From Pseudomonadota bacterium (GTDB lineage: Bacteria > Pseudomonadota > Gammaproteobacteria > Steroidobacterales > Steroidobacteraceae): a stretch of 64,000 nucleotides of DNA. Below, in pieces: positions 18,854-29,271 of the stretch. A program made the position numbers and the translations under genes. The first letter of the stretch is position 1, and every line of letters begins with the position of its first letter. Below the pieces are notes generated by a model, which saw nothing but the letters and a program-made list of their open reading frames with translations, did not search any database and was not told the DNA's origin. Location: positions 73,170 to 137,169 of the forward strand of contig JAFEDR010000013.1 in NCBI GenBank assembly GCA_018241525.1, read 5' to 3'.

Positions 18854-18970
18854 GGCGGGTTCCTCGGCCGGACGGACGGATCGCCGCGCCGCGGCCGATC
18901 GCCGGCCGGCGGACAGGGTGCTCGCGGGATGGACTAGGCTAGCACGGCCGGCCCGCGCGCCGCGCCGGGC

Positions 18971-20329
18971 TCAGCCGCGCAGGCCGACGACCAGCACGAT
19001 CGCGAGGCCGACGGGGCAGAGGTAGCGCAGCGCGAACAGCGTCAGCGCGCGCACCCGCGGCGAGAGCCCGGAATACTCCGCGGTCGGCAGCTGCCGGCCG
19101 AGCCGCCAGCCGAGGAACACGCTCAGCGCCAGCGCCGAGAGCGGCATCAGCACGCTGCCGCTCGCGAAGTCGAGCAGCGCGAACGGCGTCGCCGTGGCGA
19201 AGCGCGGCACGCCGGCGAGCGGGTGCCAGCCGGCGAGCCCGGCGAAGGACTGCACCGACAGCTGGCCGGCGGCGAGCGCGGCGAGCACGACGCCGAAGGT
19301 CGCCGGCGCCCGCGGCACCGCGTAGCGCTCGCCGAGCCACGCCACCCACGGCTCGATGATCCCGATCGTCGGCGTGAACGCCGCGAGCACCAGCAGCGCG
19401 AAGAACAGCGCGCCGATCCAGCGCCCGCCCGGCATCTCGGCGAAGGCGACCGGCAGCACCTGGAACACGAGGTCGATGCCGCCGGCCGGGTCGAGCCCGT
19501 AGTGGAACACGAGCGGAAAGATCACCAGCGTCGCGAGGAACGAGACCGCCAGGATCGAGCCGATCACCGCGACCACGCTGCGGCCGAGCGGCTCGCCGGC
19601 CGGCATGTAGGCCCCGTAGGCGACGATGATGCCGGCGCTGAGGCCGAGCGCGAAGCAGGCCTGGCCGACCGCGTCGAGCAGCACCGGCGGCGTCAGCCGC
19701 GTCAGGTCCGGGGCGAAGGCGAAGGCGAGCCCGCGGCCGACGTCGCCGACCGCGAGCGAGTAGGCCACCAGCACCAAGAGGATCGCGAGCAGCGCCGGCG
19801 CGCGCCAGCGGTTGGCGAGCTCGACGCCGCGGTTGACGCCGCGCGCCGAGGTCAGCGCCACCAGCGCGCAGAACCCCGCCTGCCAGGCGGTGACGGCGAG
19901 CGGGCTCGCGCAGAAGCCGCGGAAGCGGGCGACCGCGGCGGCGGTGCCGTGCGCGTAGTCGCCGCTCAGGAAGAACCAGGCGTAGGCCAGCACCCAGCCG
20001 GCGATCATCGTGTAGTAGGTGGCGATCACGAAGCCGGCCAGCGGGCCGATCCAGCCGACCGCCGACCAGCCCCGCGAATGGCCGTAGCGGGCCGCCAGCA
20101 CCCCGCCCGCCTGCTGCGGGCTGACGCGTGCCGCGCGGCCGATCACGGTCTCGGCGATCAGCAGCGGCGCGCCGATCACGACGCAGGCGAGCGCGAACAC
20201 CGCGATGAACGCGAAGCCGCCGCCGGCGCCGGCCAGGTACGGGAAGCGCCAGATGCTGCCGAGGCCGACCGCGGCGCCGACCGCGCCGAGCAGGAAGCCG
20301 AGCTCGCCCGACCAGCGCTGACCGCTCAC
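18971..20329 (-). CDS. Sodium-dependent transporter, neurotransmitter:sodium symporter (NSS/SNF) family
   Basis: A 452-residue inner membrane protein with about 11-12 hydrophobic segments. The first helix carries the LeuT-type signature GAVGAAVGLGSIWRFPYLAG. NSS proteins import amino acids or related solutes with sodium. The start codon is GTG at 20329. It is the last gene of a five-gene operon with a TonB receptor, AhpD-like protein, cupin and cyclase; it lies 33 bp after the cyclase gene. The context suggests it imports the compound the periplasmic enzymes work on, which is inference. Confidence 0.9.
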   Translation of the reverse strand: MSGQRWSGELGFLLGAVGAAVGLGSIWRFPYLAGAGGGFAFIAVFALACVVIGAPLLIAETVIGRAARVSPQQAGGVLAARYGHSRGWSAVGWIGPLAGFVIATYYTMIAGWVLAYAWFFLSGDYAHGTAAAVARFRGFCASPLAVTAWQAGFCALVALTSARGVNRGVELANRWRAPALLAILLVLVAYSLAVGDVGRGLAFAFAPDLTRLTPPVLLDAVGQACFALGLSAGIIVAYGAYMPAGEPLGRSVVAVIGSILAVSFLATLVIFPLVFHYGLDPAGGIDLVFQVLPVAFAEMPGGRWIGALFFALLVLAAFTPTIGIIEPWVAWLGERYAVPRAPATFGVVLAALAAGQLSVQSFAGLAGWHPLAGVPRFATATPFALLDFASGSVLMPLSALALSVFLGWRLGRQLPTAEYSGLSPRVRALTLFALRYLCPVGLAIVLVVGLRG

Positions 20330-20362
20330 GCGCGCCGGCCGCCCGCGGCCGGCGCCGCCGGG

Positions 20363-21175
20363 CTACGGCGCAATCGCGACGACCCGCGCCGGGAAGCCGG
20401 TGCCGCCCTCGGGCTTCGGCCAGCTGACGAAGACCAGCGCGCCGGCCTCCGGCACCTGGTCGAGGTTGGCGAGCATCTCGATCTGGTAGTGGTTGAGGCC
20501 GAGCAGGTAGCTCTCCAGCGAGTAGTCTTCCTTGTCGGTCGCGGTGCCCGGGTCGGTGTCGGTGGTCTCGTGCCCGGACGCGGTGATGTGCCGCTCCTCG
20601 TACAGCAGCTTCAGCACGTCCTTGCTCCAGCCCGGGTAGTGCGCGTGGCCCGCCGCGTCGCGGTTCTGCATCGCCGCGTCGTCCGGCCAGCGCTTCGACC
20701 AGTCGGTGCGCATCGCGACGAAGGCGTGCGCCGGGATCCGGCCGTGCTTCTGCTCCCAGGCCTGCACGTCGGCGAGCGTGATCGTGTAGTCGGGGTTCTT
20801 CGCGACCTGCGCGTGCACGTCGAGCACCACCAGCGGCATCAGCATCTCGGTGACCGGGATCTGGTCGGTGGTGCGCAGGCCGTCGTGGAAGTGCGCCGGC
20901 ACGTCGATGTGCGTGCCCCACTGGCCGACGTGCGTGAACTGCTGCACCTTGAAGCCGTCCTTCGGGATCGTGTACAGCACCTTGACGGTCTCCTCGCCGA
21001 AGCCCTTCCAGTGCGGGGTCGCCGGCCCGAAGGCGTGCGTCAGGTCGACGAAGCGCTTCGAGGCGAGCACCTGGTAGGCGTCCTGCAGGCTGACCGCGGG
21101 TTCCGCGGCGGGTACCGGGGTGGCGAGCGCGACGGCGAGAGCGGCGGCGAGAGCGGCGGAGCGGATCGGCTTCAC
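20363..21175 (-). CDS. Exported cyclase-family protein (kynurenine formamidase-like fold)
   Basis: A 270-residue protein with a signal peptide (residues 1-23). The metal-binding motif of the family, HxGTHxDxPxHF, appears as THVGQWGTHIDVPAHF, with His82, His89, Asp91 and His95. The FVDLTHAFGPATP opening is also typical. Family members include kynurenine formamidase, isatin hydrolase and other amide or lactone hydrolases with zinc or manganese. The export signal is less usual for kynurenine formamidase, so another substrate is likely. It is the fourth gene of the TonB receptor operon. Confidence 0.88.
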   Translation of the reverse strand: MKPIRSAALAAALAVALATPVPAAEPAVSLQDAYQVLASKRFVDLTHAFGPATPHWKGFGEETVKVLYTIPKDGFKVQQFTHVGQWGTHIDVPAHFHDGLRTTDQIPVTEMLMPLVVLDVHAQVAKNPDYTITLADVQAWEQKHGRIPAHAFVAMRTDWSKRWPDDAAMQNRDAAGHAHYPGWSKDVLKLLYEERHITASGHETTDTDPGTATDKEDYSLESYLLGLNHYQIEMLANLDQVPEAGALVFVSWPKPEGGTGFPARVVAIAP

Positions 21176-21197
21176 GGGGTTCTCCTCGGTGGGCGCG

Positions 21198-21578
21198 TCA
21201 GCCGCGCAGGTACGCGTCCGTGCCGGTCAGCCAGTCCTGGCGGGGCGGGTTGAAGACGTCGACGTCGAGCGTGTCCTCGAGCGCCAGCGCACGGTGCGGC
21301 ACGTTCGAGGGGATCACGACCACCTCGCCCGCGCGTACCGTGATCTCGCGCTCGTCGTTCGCGCCGAACCAGAGCCTCAGCGCGCCGCTCAGGATGTAGG
21401 TCAGCTGCTCGTTCTCGTGCTGGTGGCGCGGCACGTCGTCGCCCTTCTTCAGGTGCACGTGCGCGATCATCATCCGCTCGCCGGTGATCAGCTTGCGCGT
21501 GATGGTGCCCTTCAGCGGCTCGGCCGGGATCTGGGACCAGCTGTGGTGGCTGACGCGCTCGATGTCGGATGAGCTCAT
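21198..21578 (-). CDS. Single-domain cupin protein
   Basis: A 126-residue cupin. The first motif has HQHENEQLTYILSG (His52, His54 and a following Glu), the second motif has IPSNVPHRAL (His95). This is the usual metal-binding set, so an iron or manganese site is likely. No signal peptide. Cupins of this size are often ring-opening dioxygenases, isomerases or decarboxylases; the choice cannot be made here. It lies between the AhpD-like gene and the cyclase gene. Confidence 0.9.
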   Translation of the reverse strand: MSSSDIERVSHHSWSQIPAEPLKGTITRKLITGERMMIAHVHLKKGDDVPRHQHENEQLTYILSGALRLWFGANDEREITVRAGEVVVIPSNVPHRALALEDTLDVDVFNPPRQDWLTGTDAYLRG

Positions 21579-21625
21579 GGGGACTCCTCAGGGTCGGTGC
21601 CTGCCGGCCGCGCCGGCCGGCGGGT

Positions 21626-22021
21626 TCAGCGGAAGGCGGCGTCGGTCTCGACGCCCAGGGCGGTCACCAGCTTGTTGGTCTCGTTGGCGAGCCCGACGAT
21701 CGCGAGCAGCTCCGAGTACTGGGCCTCGCTCATGCCCTGGCGGCGCGCCGCCGCACCGTGCGAGGCGATGCAGTAGTGGCAGCCGTTCGAGGCGCTGACC
21801 GCGACGTACAGCAGCTCCTTGGTCAGCGGGTCGAGCGCGCCGGGGCCCATCACTTGCTTGATGTTGGCCCAGATGCGCCGCAGCGTCGGCGGGTCGTGGG
21901 CCAGCACCTTCCAGAAGTTGTTGACCCAGTCGGTGCCGCGCGTCGCCATGATGTCGTCGTACACGGCGCGCACCTCGGCGCTCGCGTCCGCGTACTCGAT
22001 CGGCTGGCGACGCGCGCTCAC
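21626..22021 (-). CDS. Carboxymuconolactone decarboxylase (AhpD-like) family protein
   Basis: A 131-residue helical protein with the motif CHYCIASH (Cys81, Cys84, His88). That CxxCxxxH pattern is the alkylhydroperoxidase-like active site of the AhpD branch, which differs from true carboxymuconolactone decarboxylases that lack the cysteines. A peroxidase or peroxide-related role is therefore more likely than decarboxylation. The GTG start at 22021 is ten bases after the TonB receptor stop. Confidence 0.9.
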   Translation of the reverse strand: MSARRQPIEYADASAEVRAVYDDIMATRGTDWVNNFWKVLAHDPPTLRRIWANIKQVMGPGALDPLTKELLYVAVSASNGCHYCIASHGAAARRQGMSEAQYSELLAIVGLANETNKLVTALGVETDAAFR

Positions 22022-22031
22022 CGCGGCCGGC

Positions 22032-24380
<2,349 letters not shown>

Positions 24381-24631
24381 TGGGATCCTCCTTCCTCGCG
24401 TCGCGACCGTCATCGCCGACGTCTTATTTGATGGACGAGACCGCCGCTCGCGCGCGGCCCGCGGCGGGTCCGCGGGCGGACACCGGCTCCGGGCCCGGTG
24501 TTCGCGACCGGGCGTCGTCATCCCCTGGCGGTCGGCGCCATCTTAGCGCAAGGGCGCCGCCGCGCCGCAGCACCGGGTGAGAGCGCCCGGGCATGGGACC
24601 AGAACGAAACGGAATGACCCGGCGCGTCGCG

Positions 24632-25366
24632 CTAGTGCGAAGCCGGCGCCGGCGGGCCGTTGTCGCGGGCCGCCGCGATCTCCTCGGGCGTCGCCCGCCG
24701 GTACTGGCTGCGCACCTTGAGGCCGTGCAGCCCCTGGGCGTTGAACTCGACCAGCGTCTCGAGCCGGTCACCCGGGCGCAGGCGGTAGTGCTCGAGCACG
24801 CGCAGCCGGCTGCCGTCCTGGCTCAGGATCTGGAACTCGTCGTGCTCCCAGCCGGAGCTGACGCGGCGCGAGCCATAGCGGTCGGTGACGCTGTGCTGCT
24901 GCAGGTCGCCCGCGTCGAAGTCGCGCCGCCGCTCCTCGCTGCCGAAGCTGACCCGGCCCGGCTGCTGCGCGAGCTCGAGCACCGTCGGCGGCCGCGCGAA
25001 GGCGGCGATGAAATCGCCGGCCCGCACCCGGCCCCAGGCCGGCACGACATCCTGGGACATCGGCCGCGCCTCGCCCTGGCTGTCGCCGCGCTGGCCGCGA
25101 CGGCTGCCCGTGCGGTTGCCGCCGGTGGGATCGGGTGCGCCGCTCGTGGCCGTCGCCGGGCGCGGCGGCGGTTTCGGCTTCGGCGTGATCGCGGCGATCT
25201 TGGCCGCCGCGTCGTCACTCGCCGCGGGCTCCAGCACCCAGTGGCCGGTCAGGTCGACGACCGGCTGCGGCTCGCGCGCGAAGCGCGTGCTGCTGCAGGC
25301 GGTGGCGAGCGCGGCCGCGGCGAGCAGCGCCAGCAGGCGCGCCGCGGCCGGCGGCACGCGCGTCAC
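24632..25366 (-). CDS. Predicted lipoprotein of unknown function
   Basis: A 244-residue protein starting at a GTG at 25366 that overlaps the preceding stop as GTGA. The first 24 residues are a signal with a lipobox-like end (LATAC, Cys24). A Pro/Gly/Arg-rich linker (about 45-95) is followed by a structured part: RPPTVLELAQQPGRVSFGS, WEHDEFQILSQDGSRL and LRPGDRLETLVEFNA suggest beta-strands. I do not recognise a family. It is the third gene of a three-gene envelope cluster read on the minus strand. Confidence 0.65.
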   Translation of the reverse strand: MTRVPPAAARLLALLAAAALATACSSTRFAREPQPVVDLTGHWVLEPAASDDAAAKIAAITPKPKPPPRPATATSGAPDPTGGNRTGSRRGQRGDSQGEARPMSQDVVPAWGRVRAGDFIAAFARPPTVLELAQQPGRVSFGSEERRRDFDAGDLQQHSVTDRYGSRRVSSGWEHDEFQILSQDGSRLRVLEHYRLRPGDRLETLVEFNAQGLHGLKVRSQYRRATPEEIAAARDNGPPAPASH

Positions 25367-26043
25367 TTGACGCTGTAGCCGCGACCCTCGAGGCAGGCCG
25401 TCATCGCCCGCAGGTATTCGCCACGCTTCTGGCGCGCGTCGGCATCGGCGACGCCGCCGCTGGTGCGCGTCGGGTCGAAGCCCGTCTGGTCGGCGGCCCA
25501 GCGATGGCATTCGTAGCGGTCCCGGGCCTGGTCCTCGGCGCTCTGGCCGTTGCGCGGATACATGAACACGTCGGCGGGTGCCGGCGGGTCGGTGCTGGCC
25601 GTCGCGCCGCCCGGCGGCTCGACGACCTCGTACGACTGCTGCTCCTCGCGCCACACATAGTATGCGTCATTGGAGTAGTAGTACGGGATCCCGCCGAACC
25701 ACACCGTCGTGTAGAACGGCGGCAGGAACGGCACGAACACGCCGAACGGCGGCGCGACCACGACCCAGCGCGGGCCATAGGGTCGGTACCAGACGCCGCC
25801 GTGGTACCAGTAGTTGCCGCCGCCGTAGGCGACCGAGTACGCGCCGCGCGGCAGCGCGCGCGTCGTGTAGCCGCGCGCCGGATAGTAGTGGTCGTGCTGG
25901 TAGCGGGCGTCGAAGTGCCCCTGCGGGCCGCCGCCCGGGCCGCGCTCGCCGCGCGCGTGATCGTGCTCGGCGGCGAGCGCCGGCAGCGCGAACGCGGCGG
26001 CACACAGCGCCGCCGCCAGGACCATCGGGTGTCGGGTACGCAT
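25363..26043 (-). CDS. Exported DUF6515-like protein with C-terminal Cys module
   Basis: A 226-residue protein starting at the ATG at 26043 (GAGG nine bases upstream); two further in-frame ATGs lie at 26052 and 26058. A signal peptide ends at about residue 24. The middle is very rich in Tyr, Trp, Gly and Pro (YWYHGGVWYRPYG, FVPFLPPFY), as in the DUF6515 type. The last 60 residues form a module, DRYECHRWAADQTGFDP ... AMTACLEGRGYSVK, with two cysteines. The same module is found, split, in the preceding gene. It probably sits in the periplasm or outer membrane. Confidence 0.75.
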   Translation of the reverse strand: MRTRHPMVLAAALCAAAFALPALAAEHDHARGERGPGGGPQGHFDARYQHDHYYPARGYTTRALPRGAYSVAYGGGNYWYHGGVWYRPYGPRWVVVAPPFGVFVPFLPPFYTTVWFGGIPYYYSNDAYYVWREEQQSYEVVEPPGGATASTDPPAPADVFMYPRNGQSAEDQARDRYECHRWAADQTGFDPTRTSGGVADADARQKRGEYLRAMTACLEGRGYSVK

Positions 26044-26059
26044 CGTCGTCATCCTCATC

Positions 26060-26620
26060 TCAGCGGACCGAGTAGCCGCGGCCCTCGAGGCACGCGGTGA
26101 TCGCGCGGCGGTAGGCGCCGGCGCGCTCCTCCTGGCCCGGCACGCGCGCGCGCTCGACCGCGCGTGCCTCGGCATCGCGCGCCGCCTGGGTCTGGGCCTG
26201 CTCCGCCGCGCCGCCCACCGCGGCGCCCGCGATGCCGCCGACCACGGCGCCGGCACCGGCGTCGCGCGGCCCGGCGATGATCGCGCCGAGCACAGCGCCG
26301 GTGATCGCGCCGGCGGCGACGCCGGATCCCGGCGGCGGCGCCGGCGGGCTGTGCACGACGACCCGCTGGTGCGGCGGCACGCCCGGGATGCTCGGATCGA
26401 AGCCGGTCTGCTTCACGGCCCAGTTGTGGCACTCGTAGCGGTCGCGGTCGAGCTGCTCCGGCGTCTGGCCCTTCGACGGGTAGGCGATCACCTCCGTCAC
26501 CTGTTCCGGCGGCGCGGGACGCTCCACCACCCGCGGCATCGGCCGCGGCGGCGGCTCGACGACGCAGCCGCCGAGCGCGAGCGCGGCGAGGCTGAGGGAC
26601 ACGAGAACCAGTGGACGCAT
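26060..26620 (-). CDS. Glycine-zipper lipoprotein with split Cys module
   Basis: A 186-residue lipoprotein (lipobox LGGC, Cys19) with GGAGAG before the ATG at 26620. The first half of the Cys module (DRDRYECHNWAVKQTGFDPS) and the second half (RAITACLEGRGYSVR) are separated by about 95 residues holding a Gly/Ala repeat (AAGAITGAVLGAIIAGPRDAG onward), a glycine zipper that could insert in a membrane. Compare the neighbouring gene, where the two halves are adjacent. It is the first gene of the cluster. Role unknown; glycine-zipper lipoproteins are usually tied to the outer membrane. Confidence 0.8.
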   Translation of the reverse strand: MRPLVLVSLSLAALALGGCVVEPPPRPMPRVVERPAPPEQVTEVIAYPSKGQTPEQLDRDRYECHNWAVKQTGFDPSIPGVPPHQRVVVHSPPAPPPGSGVAAGAITGAVLGAIIAGPRDAGAGAVVGGIAGAAVGGAAEQAQTQAARDAEARAVERARVPGQEERAGAYRRAITACLEGRGYSVR

Positions 26621-26920
26621 GACGCTCTCCGAAAACGACGGCCACGACCCATAACGTTCGGGCGGCGCCGCCGCTGACGTTGCCGCGACCGCATTGTGCA
26701 CCGGGCCCGGTGGCGCGACGGGCCCCGAGCGTGAGATCGGGGCGGGGTCGGCGGAGTTCACGGGGTTTGCCGATCTTGACGTAGCGCCCCGGGTTGGCCG
26801 TCCCGGAAGTGCGAACCGCGTCATGGATTCCGTCGCGTCGCGGGCCTGCGACGCGGCGCGCGTTGCGGGGCCACTCGGCCGCGCTAGAGTCCCGGGACCC
26901 GCCCCGGCCCCGGATCCTGC
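26621..26920. other. 300-bp divergent gap between the lipoprotein and subtilase genes
   Basis: No gene supported. A weak plus-strand promoter candidate (TTGCGG, 16 bp, TAGAGT ending near 26890) lies 31 bp before the subtilase start. The palindrome GGCGGCGCCGCC occurs near 26661. Nothing else stands out. Confidence 0.5.
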
Positions 26921-29185
26921 ATGCCGCGCCGTGCCCTCCTCGCGATGCTGTTGCTCGCCGCCCTGCGCCTCGCCGCGGCCGCCGAGTGGCAGCCGCCGCT
27001 GCCGCACGGCGGCGTCGCCCCGGTCGGCCGGCTGCTGGTGCGGCTGCGCGTCGTGCCCGCGGCCGCGCCGGCGGCGCTCGCCGAGCTCGGTGCGCGGCGC
27101 GGCGTCGCGCTCGCGCACGCCGCGAGCGTCACGCCGGAACTCGAGGTCGCGCGGCTCTTCCGCGCGGAATCGGGCGAGGCGCTCGCCGCCACGCTCGCGC
27201 GCCTGCGCGCCGACCCCGCGGTGCTGTACGTCGAGCCCGACCGGCGCAAGCACGCGCACGCCACGATCCCGAACGATCCGCTCTATCCCGGCATGCCGGG
27301 CACCGTCGGCCAGACCGGCCAGTGGTACCTGCAGCCGCCGCAGCCGACGCCGCAGGGGCGCACCACGGCCGCGATCGACGCCGAGGACGCCTGGAACCTC
27401 ACCACCGGCTCGAGCGGCATCGTGATCGCCGACCTCGACACCGGCGTGCGCTTCGACCACCCGGATCTCGAGGCCGCCGGGCTCGGCGGGCGGCTGCTGC
27501 CGGGCTACGACTTCGTCGGCTGCGACGGCGGCGGCGGCGCGAACTGCCCCGCCGGCTCCGCCTACCGCACCGCGAACGACGGCGACGGCTGGGACGACGA
27601 CCCGTCGGACCCGGGCGACTGGGTCGCCGCGACCGACCTGTCGCAGCCGGTATTCGCCGGCTGCACCGAGGAAGGGAGTTCCTGGCACGGCACGCGCACC
27701 GCCGGGCTGCTCGGCGCGCTGACCAACAACGCCGCCGGCATCGCCGGCGTCACCTGGTCGGCGTGGATCCAGCCGGTGCGCGTGCTCGGCAAGTGCGGCG
27801 GCTACGACAGCGACATCATCGCCGGGATGCTGTGGGCGGCCGGCGTCGCGGTCAGCGGCGCGCCGCCGAACCCGACCCCGGCGCGCGTGCTCAACATGAG
27901 CCTCGGCAGCGTGAACGCCTGCAGCGCGGGCTACCGGGACGCGCTCGCGCAGCTCGGCGCGCGCGGCGTCGTGGTGGTCGCCTCGGCCGGCAACGAGGGC
28001 GGGCCGGTCGACGAGCCGGCCAACTGCCCGGGCGTGATCGGCGTGGTCGGCGTGCGCCACGTCGGCACCAAGGTCGGCTACTCGAGCCTCGGGCCCGAGG
28101 CGGCGGTCGCGGCCCCGGCCGGCAACTGCGTGAACACGCTCGCGGGCTCGCCGTGCCTGTTCTCGATCGACACCACCATCAACACCGGCAGCACCACGCC
28201 CGGCGCGAATGGCTACACCGACCAGCTGCAGCCGAACGTCGGCACCAGCTTCTCCTCGCCGCTGGTCGCCGGCATCGCCGCGCTGATGCTGAGCGCGAAC
28301 GGCAACCTGCGCCCCGCCGAGCTCGCGGCGCGCTTGAAGCTCGCCGCGCGGCCGTTCCCGGCGCTCAACGATGCGACCGGCGCGCCGCTGCCGGCCTGCT
28401 ACGCACCGGCCGCCGGCGACACCTCGCAGACGATCGAGTGCAACTGCACGACGGTCGCCTGCGGCGCCGGTCTCGCGGACGCCGCCGGCGCGGTGCGCAG
28501 CGCCTTGCGGCCGATCGCCGCCGTGCAGCTGCCGGCGACGGTCGCGGCCGGCCAGCCGGTCGCGCTCGATGCCAGCGGCAGCGCCGCCGCCTGCGGTCGC
28601 ACGATCGTCGGCTACGCCTGGTCGATCAGCGCCGACACCGCCGGCGGCGCCGCGCTCACGGGCACGAGCGGCGCGAGCACCGCGCTCGCCGCGGCGCCGG
28701 CCAGCGGCACGGTCACCGTCGCGCTGGTCGTGACCGACGACCAGGGCGACAGCGACATGGCTGCGATCACCGTGACCGCGGCCGGCGCGAGCAGCGGCGC
28801 ACCGGCGAGCGCCGGCAGCGCCGCCTGCCCGGTCGCCATCCCGCCGCCCGCGCCGACCGTCGCGCTCAGCGCCACGCCGGCCTCGGTCAGCGCCGGCGGC
28901 AGCGCCTCGCTGAGCTGGAGCTCGCGCAACGCCGCCGGCTGCACCGCCGGCGGCGCCTGGAGCGGCACGCTGCCGCCGAACGGCTCGCAGAGCGTCTCGC
29001 CGGCCGGCAGCGGCACCTCGACCTACACGCTCACCTGCAGTGGCGCGGGCGGCAGCGCCGCGGCGAGCGCGACCGTGACGGTGGCCGCGGCCGGCGGCGG
29101 CGGCGGTGGTGCGGTCGACCTCGCGAGCCTCGCCGCCGGCGCGCTCGCGCTGCTCGCCCGCCGCCGGCGGGCGCGCAGCCGCTGA
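26921..29185 (+). CDS. Secreted S8 (subtilisin-family) protease with GlyGly-CTERM tail
   Basis: A 754-residue protein with a signal peptide (about 1-21), an inhibitor-like pro-region to about 115 (VLYVEPDRRK) and a subtilase domain. Catalytic residues are Asp173 (DLDTGV), His256 (SSWHGTRTAG) and Ser443 (GTSFSSP), with Asn358 (SAGNEG) for the oxyanion hole. After about residue 520 come Ig/PKD-like strands. The C-terminus is six glycines, a hydrophobic helix and RRRRARSR, a GlyGly-CTERM sorting tail handled by rhombosortases and linked to type II secretion. No rhombosortase gene is in the window. Confidence 0.93.
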   Translation: MPRRALLAMLLLAALRLAAAAEWQPPLPHGGVAPVGRLLVRLRVVPAAAPAALAELGARRGVALAHAASVTPELEVARLFRAESGEALAATLARLRADPAVLYVEPDRRKHAHATIPNDPLYPGMPGTVGQTGQWYLQPPQPTPQGRTTAAIDAEDAWNLTTGSSGIVIADLDTGVRFDHPDLEAAGLGGRLLPGYDFVGCDGGGGANCPAGSAYRTANDGDGWDDDPSDPGDWVAATDLSQPVFAGCTEEGSSWHGTRTAGLLGALTNNAAGIAGVTWSAWIQPVRVLGKCGGYDSDIIAGMLWAAGVAVSGAPPNPTPARVLNMSLGSVNACSAGYRDALAQLGARGVVVVASAGNEGGPVDEPANCPGVIGVVGVRHVGTKVGYSSLGPEAAVAAPAGNCVNTLAGSPCLFSIDTTINTGSTTPGANGYTDQLQPNVGTSFSSPLVAGIAALMLSANGNLRPAELAARLKLAARPFPALNDATGAPLPACYAPAAGDTSQTIECNCTTVACGAGLADAAGAVRSALRPIAAVQLPATVAAGQPVALDASGSAAACGRTIVGYAWSISADTAGGAALTGTSGASTALAAAPASGTVTVALVVTDDQGDSDMAAITVTAAGASSGAPASAGSAACPVAIPPPAPTVALSATPASVSAGGSASLSWSSRNAAGCTAGGAWSGTLPPNGSQSVSPAGSGTSTYTLTCSGAGGSAAASATVTVAAAGGGGGGAVDLASLAAGALALLARRRRARSR

Positions 29186-29271
29186 GCGCGACCGCTACAC
29201 TCGCCTCCCCGTCCTGCCGAGGCCTCCGATGTCCCGCCGACCTGCGCCGCGCGCGCGGCCCGTGCCTGCCC

